Assembly (NCBI RefSeq): GCF_905147045.1
Contig: NC_065888.1
Coordinates: forward strand, 3,291,001-3,355,000
Direction: 5' to 3'
DNA: 64,000 bases
Source: Nymphalis io
Lineage: Eukaryota > Arthropoda > Insecta > Lepidoptera > Nymphalidae
The notes under the pieces were generated by a model. That model had not been told where the DNA came from. It did no database searches and was given only the letters and a program-made list of their open reading frames with translations. Below, in pieces: positions 61,901-64,000 of this stretch (within the stretch, counting starts at the first letter, position 1; each line of letters begins with the position of its first letter). The position numbers and the translations under genes were made by a program.

Positions 61901-63846
61901 AAATTCTTATACATCAAAAATATTCTGTTTTTTTTTTCTTTAAATAACTTGTAATCAAAATAATTGTTATCAAAACAAATATGTCTGAAATAATTAATAA
62001 ATTTATTTGATATATAAAATGATAAATCAAAAAAAATTAAAAAAAAGTTGTAAAGCGAATTTAAATTTTCTATGCCAATGTCACGTCCTAAAATAAAAAT
62101 AGAATGTAAAACGATACATTATTGTATTTTTAACTTCTCGATTACGAGTTTGACTAGGAACAGAACTAGCATACTCACCGAGTGGGCGCATGACTTTGAC
62201 GAGCGTCTGCAGCACGCGCAGCGCCTCTGCGGTGACCTTGTAGAACGGGTCGTGCACGCAGGCCAGCACGGCGGGCAGCAGCGCCGCCACGTGCGGCCGC
62301 ATGGCGGGCGCGTCGTGCCCGCGCACCAGCCACACCACGAACACCAGCGTCTCTATCTTCATGGACGACGCCGTGCCCTTGTCACTGTACAACGAGGTTT
62401 AATTAGTTCATCTATCCATCCTGTTCTCCCGTACTGGTTATCTAATCTCATTTTTTACAATTCATTGATTATTATTAAGAAAATCACATCTGTATCTGTG
62501 CAGTAAAATCACATATTTTATTGAAGTAATCCATTTTAATAAAGTAAAAAGCGAAATTAGTTGTTGTTAACATCAACGAAAGTGTTTCAACACGTAAGGA
62601 CATGCGACGTACGTGAGCGGCGGCGTGAGGGCGCGGATGACGCGCGAGGCGTGGTCGGCGAGGCAGCCCGGCGCCGCCGTGAGCAGCTCGCGCAGCAGCG
62701 CCAGCGCACACGAGCGCGCGCGCACGCTGCGCCCGCGGATCACGCGCAGCGCGCCGCGCACCAGGCCCGGCACCTGCGGGAAGGCGGACGCTCGACTCAC
62801 TTCAGGAAGAACATTCACTGTCTTGACGACGTAAGCTTCGAACGGACACCGCGTGGCTTATTTGTCCTGAGCATTTTCAGTGTTTTAACAGAGGGACATT
62901 TTTTTATTTCATTTTGTTCCAACATGAAGTGGCTCGTCACCATCGGGCAAACAATTGATAGAAACAGAAATCATAACATGACATCAAGCCCCACTGTCCA
63001 ACCCTGTCGAGCCCAGTGTAGGGCTCGCGAGACGCACCCGCTGCAGCAGCAGCGCCTGCGGCGAGTCGTGCGCGTGCGCGAGGGCGAGCTGCAGCGCGGG
63101 CGGCGGGCGCGTGGCGCGCAGCAGCGCCGTGTACGCGCTCAGGATGTCGCACTTCACGTTCTCCTCGCGCTCTGCGACACGGACACACGCACGGTCAGAC
63201 CGACACTGTTTTCTCGTCGCTATACTTAACACATACCATATTATTTTTATTTGATGTAATGAAGAATACCAAAATAAAGTAATGTTAATGAATTAACTAA
63301 GGATCTTAAAAATACCCAAATCCTTTACAATTTCTCTTCAAAAACAAATATTTTATTTCAAATGAAAAAAATACTATTATAAATATCCTATAGCTTAATT
63401 TACAAGCTTGAGTAAAAAAAATACCTTTGAATCTCGCAATTAACGCTGGGGATACATTTTGATACATTTCAGCTAATAACTCATGGCGCGTTGCAATAAC
63501 TGACTCGAGACATTTAGCAGCTGCACGTCTGACCTAAGAACGACATAATATACTATACAGGAATAAGAAAGAGATAGCAATATTGTTAGTTATATCATTC
63601 TTCTTTAAAACAATAACGTGTTACATAAACCACGATAAGTAAGGAATAAAGCATGGAAAAAAATTAACATACCTTCCACGACATGTCGTCATCATCAGAA
63701 TATTCTTCAGAGTCAGACTCCGGTTCCGCATCAGGCTCGAAAGATTCATCCTCCATCTCTTCGTCCTCCCCTCCCCCGCCCTCTTCATCATCCTCATAGT
63801 TATAATTAGGATCGTACGTGATCATCTTTAAGCACAGGTCAATAAT
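55945..63846 (-). CDS. Cand1: CAND1, cullin-associated NEDD8-dissociated protein 1 (3' part)
   Basis: CAND1 is a HEAT-repeat protein that binds unneddylated cullin-RBX1 and swaps substrate receptors. Exons on the minus strand, 5' to 3': 63846-63673, 63533-63425, 63171-63038, 62773-62613, 62384-62179, 61815-61637, 61360-61232, 61144-61013, 60948-60777, 60705-60557, 60263-60103, 59748-59550, 58923-58804, 57991-57854, 57364-57176, 57099-56856, 56639-56493, 56075-55945. They join in phase to 957 residues plus stop. The first exon opens IIDLCLKMITYDPNYNY and has the acidic insert before EYSDDDDMSWK; later landmarks are VKERAIAACGQLIC, FLERLRNEITRLTTVKAL, SFLRKNQRALKL, SEEVKSAASYALGS, VAECLGKL, FNSAAHNKPSL and EVEMGPFKH. 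Compared with human (about 1230), roughly the first 300 residues lie past 64000. Many exons are very GC-rich. Confidence 0.95.
57365..57853 (-). other. CAND1 intron, no feature seen
   Basis: AT-rich intron between the exons coding for FTISDQ and PQAIDGLL. A short direct repeat (cactcgaggaca) occurs twice at about 57412-57436. Confidence 0.6.
57992..58803 (-). other. CAND1 intron carrying a family A SINE
   Basis: Besides the SINE at 58336-58638 the intron has a GC-richer block (58150-58330 and 58650-58760) that the SINE splits. It may be an older mobile element piece, but it was not identified. Confidence 0.5.
58327..58647 (-). mobile_element. SINE family A, full length with 9-bp target duplication
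   Basis: The direct repeat tgccgcgat at 58327-58335 and 58639-58647 flanks 58336-58638. On the minus strand the head reads 'gccgagatggcccagtggta' (A box) and 'gtgggttcaaacccgagc' (B box). It has the same orientation as CAND1. Confidence 0.9.
58924..59549 (-). other. CAND1 intron, no feature seen
   Basis: AT-rich intron of 626 bp. Nothing recognised. The same holds for introns 59749-60102 and 61816-62178. Confidence 0.6.
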
Positions 63847-64000
63847 CTAGAAAAATAAATTCATGTTTGAATGTCAGTCTATATATTCCATTCGCGCGAT
63901 AAGAAAAAAGTGAGAAGTGCAACTGCAGCGTATATTCACTTATCTCCTCTTAATATCTTCTCTTTCTATTAATAATGATCTACTATCCCGTTTATTAAAA
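63847..64000 (-). other. CAND1 intron, cut by the window end
   Basis: Sequence upstream of the acceptor at 63847-63848. The preceding CAND1 exon is outside the window. Confidence 0.6.

Noticed and set aside
62561..63229. 222-codon plus-strand frame
   Set aside because: Antisense shadow of two CAND1 exons and the intron between them.

Overview
This window is nuclear DNA of a moth or butterfly (Lepidoptera), most likely a butterfly. It is AT-rich with small exons, GT-AG introns of about 70 bp to 10 kb, and many short retroposons with tRNA-like heads of the kind common in butterfly genomes. Every protein-coding gene recognised is of animal type. The species cannot be told from the sequence alone.

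Layout. 1-6259 is intergenic and holds repeats only. 6260-7687 (+) is an intronless Rab11-FIP (Rip11-like) gene. 9216-10116 (-) is the four-exon KRTCAP2 homologue, an oligosaccharyltransferase subunit. 11528-23295 (+) is HMG-CoA lyase in six exons; its fifth intron is 10.4 kb and contains a complete intronless ATAD1/Msp1 gene (16434-17576, same strand), a nearly intact RTE-type LINE (about 18198-21360), a mariner relic and three SINEs. 23693-28577 (+) is sialic acid (N-acetylneuraminate-9-phosphate) synthase in five exons, starting only about 400 bp after HMG-CoA lyase ends. 30601-55555 (+) is a 41-exon gene for a coiled-coil protein of about 2404 residues that resembles the vertebrate MTCL/SOGA microtubule-linked family. 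55945-63846 (-) is the 3' part of CAND1 (18 exons, 957 residues); its N-terminal exons lie beyond position 64000.

How the genes work together. There is no operon and no single pathway. HMG-CoA lyase (ketogenesis, leucine breakdown) and ATAD1 (removal of mislocalised tail-anchored proteins) both act at mitochondria, but their nesting is probably positional. KRTCAP2 acts in ER N-glycosylation and the sialic acid synthase makes a glycan precursor. Rip11 links Rab11 to recycling endosomes, and CAND1 exchanges cullin substrate receptors. The MTCL-like gene and CAND1 converge tail to tail, with candidate poly(A) signals that cross.

Splice sites were read by eye. For each multi-exon gene the reading phase is continuous across all joins and the protein aligns in order with what I remember of the family, which is the main support for the models. 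Several copies each of four tRNA-headed or related SINE families (called A to D here), DNA-transposon relics and four notable hairpins are also recorded. I found no clear sign of a wholly new biological system. The most unusual items are the nested ATAD1 gene, the MTCL-like protein with an N-terminal Cys/His motif and a run of QT motifs, and a 72-bp near-perfect inverted repeat.
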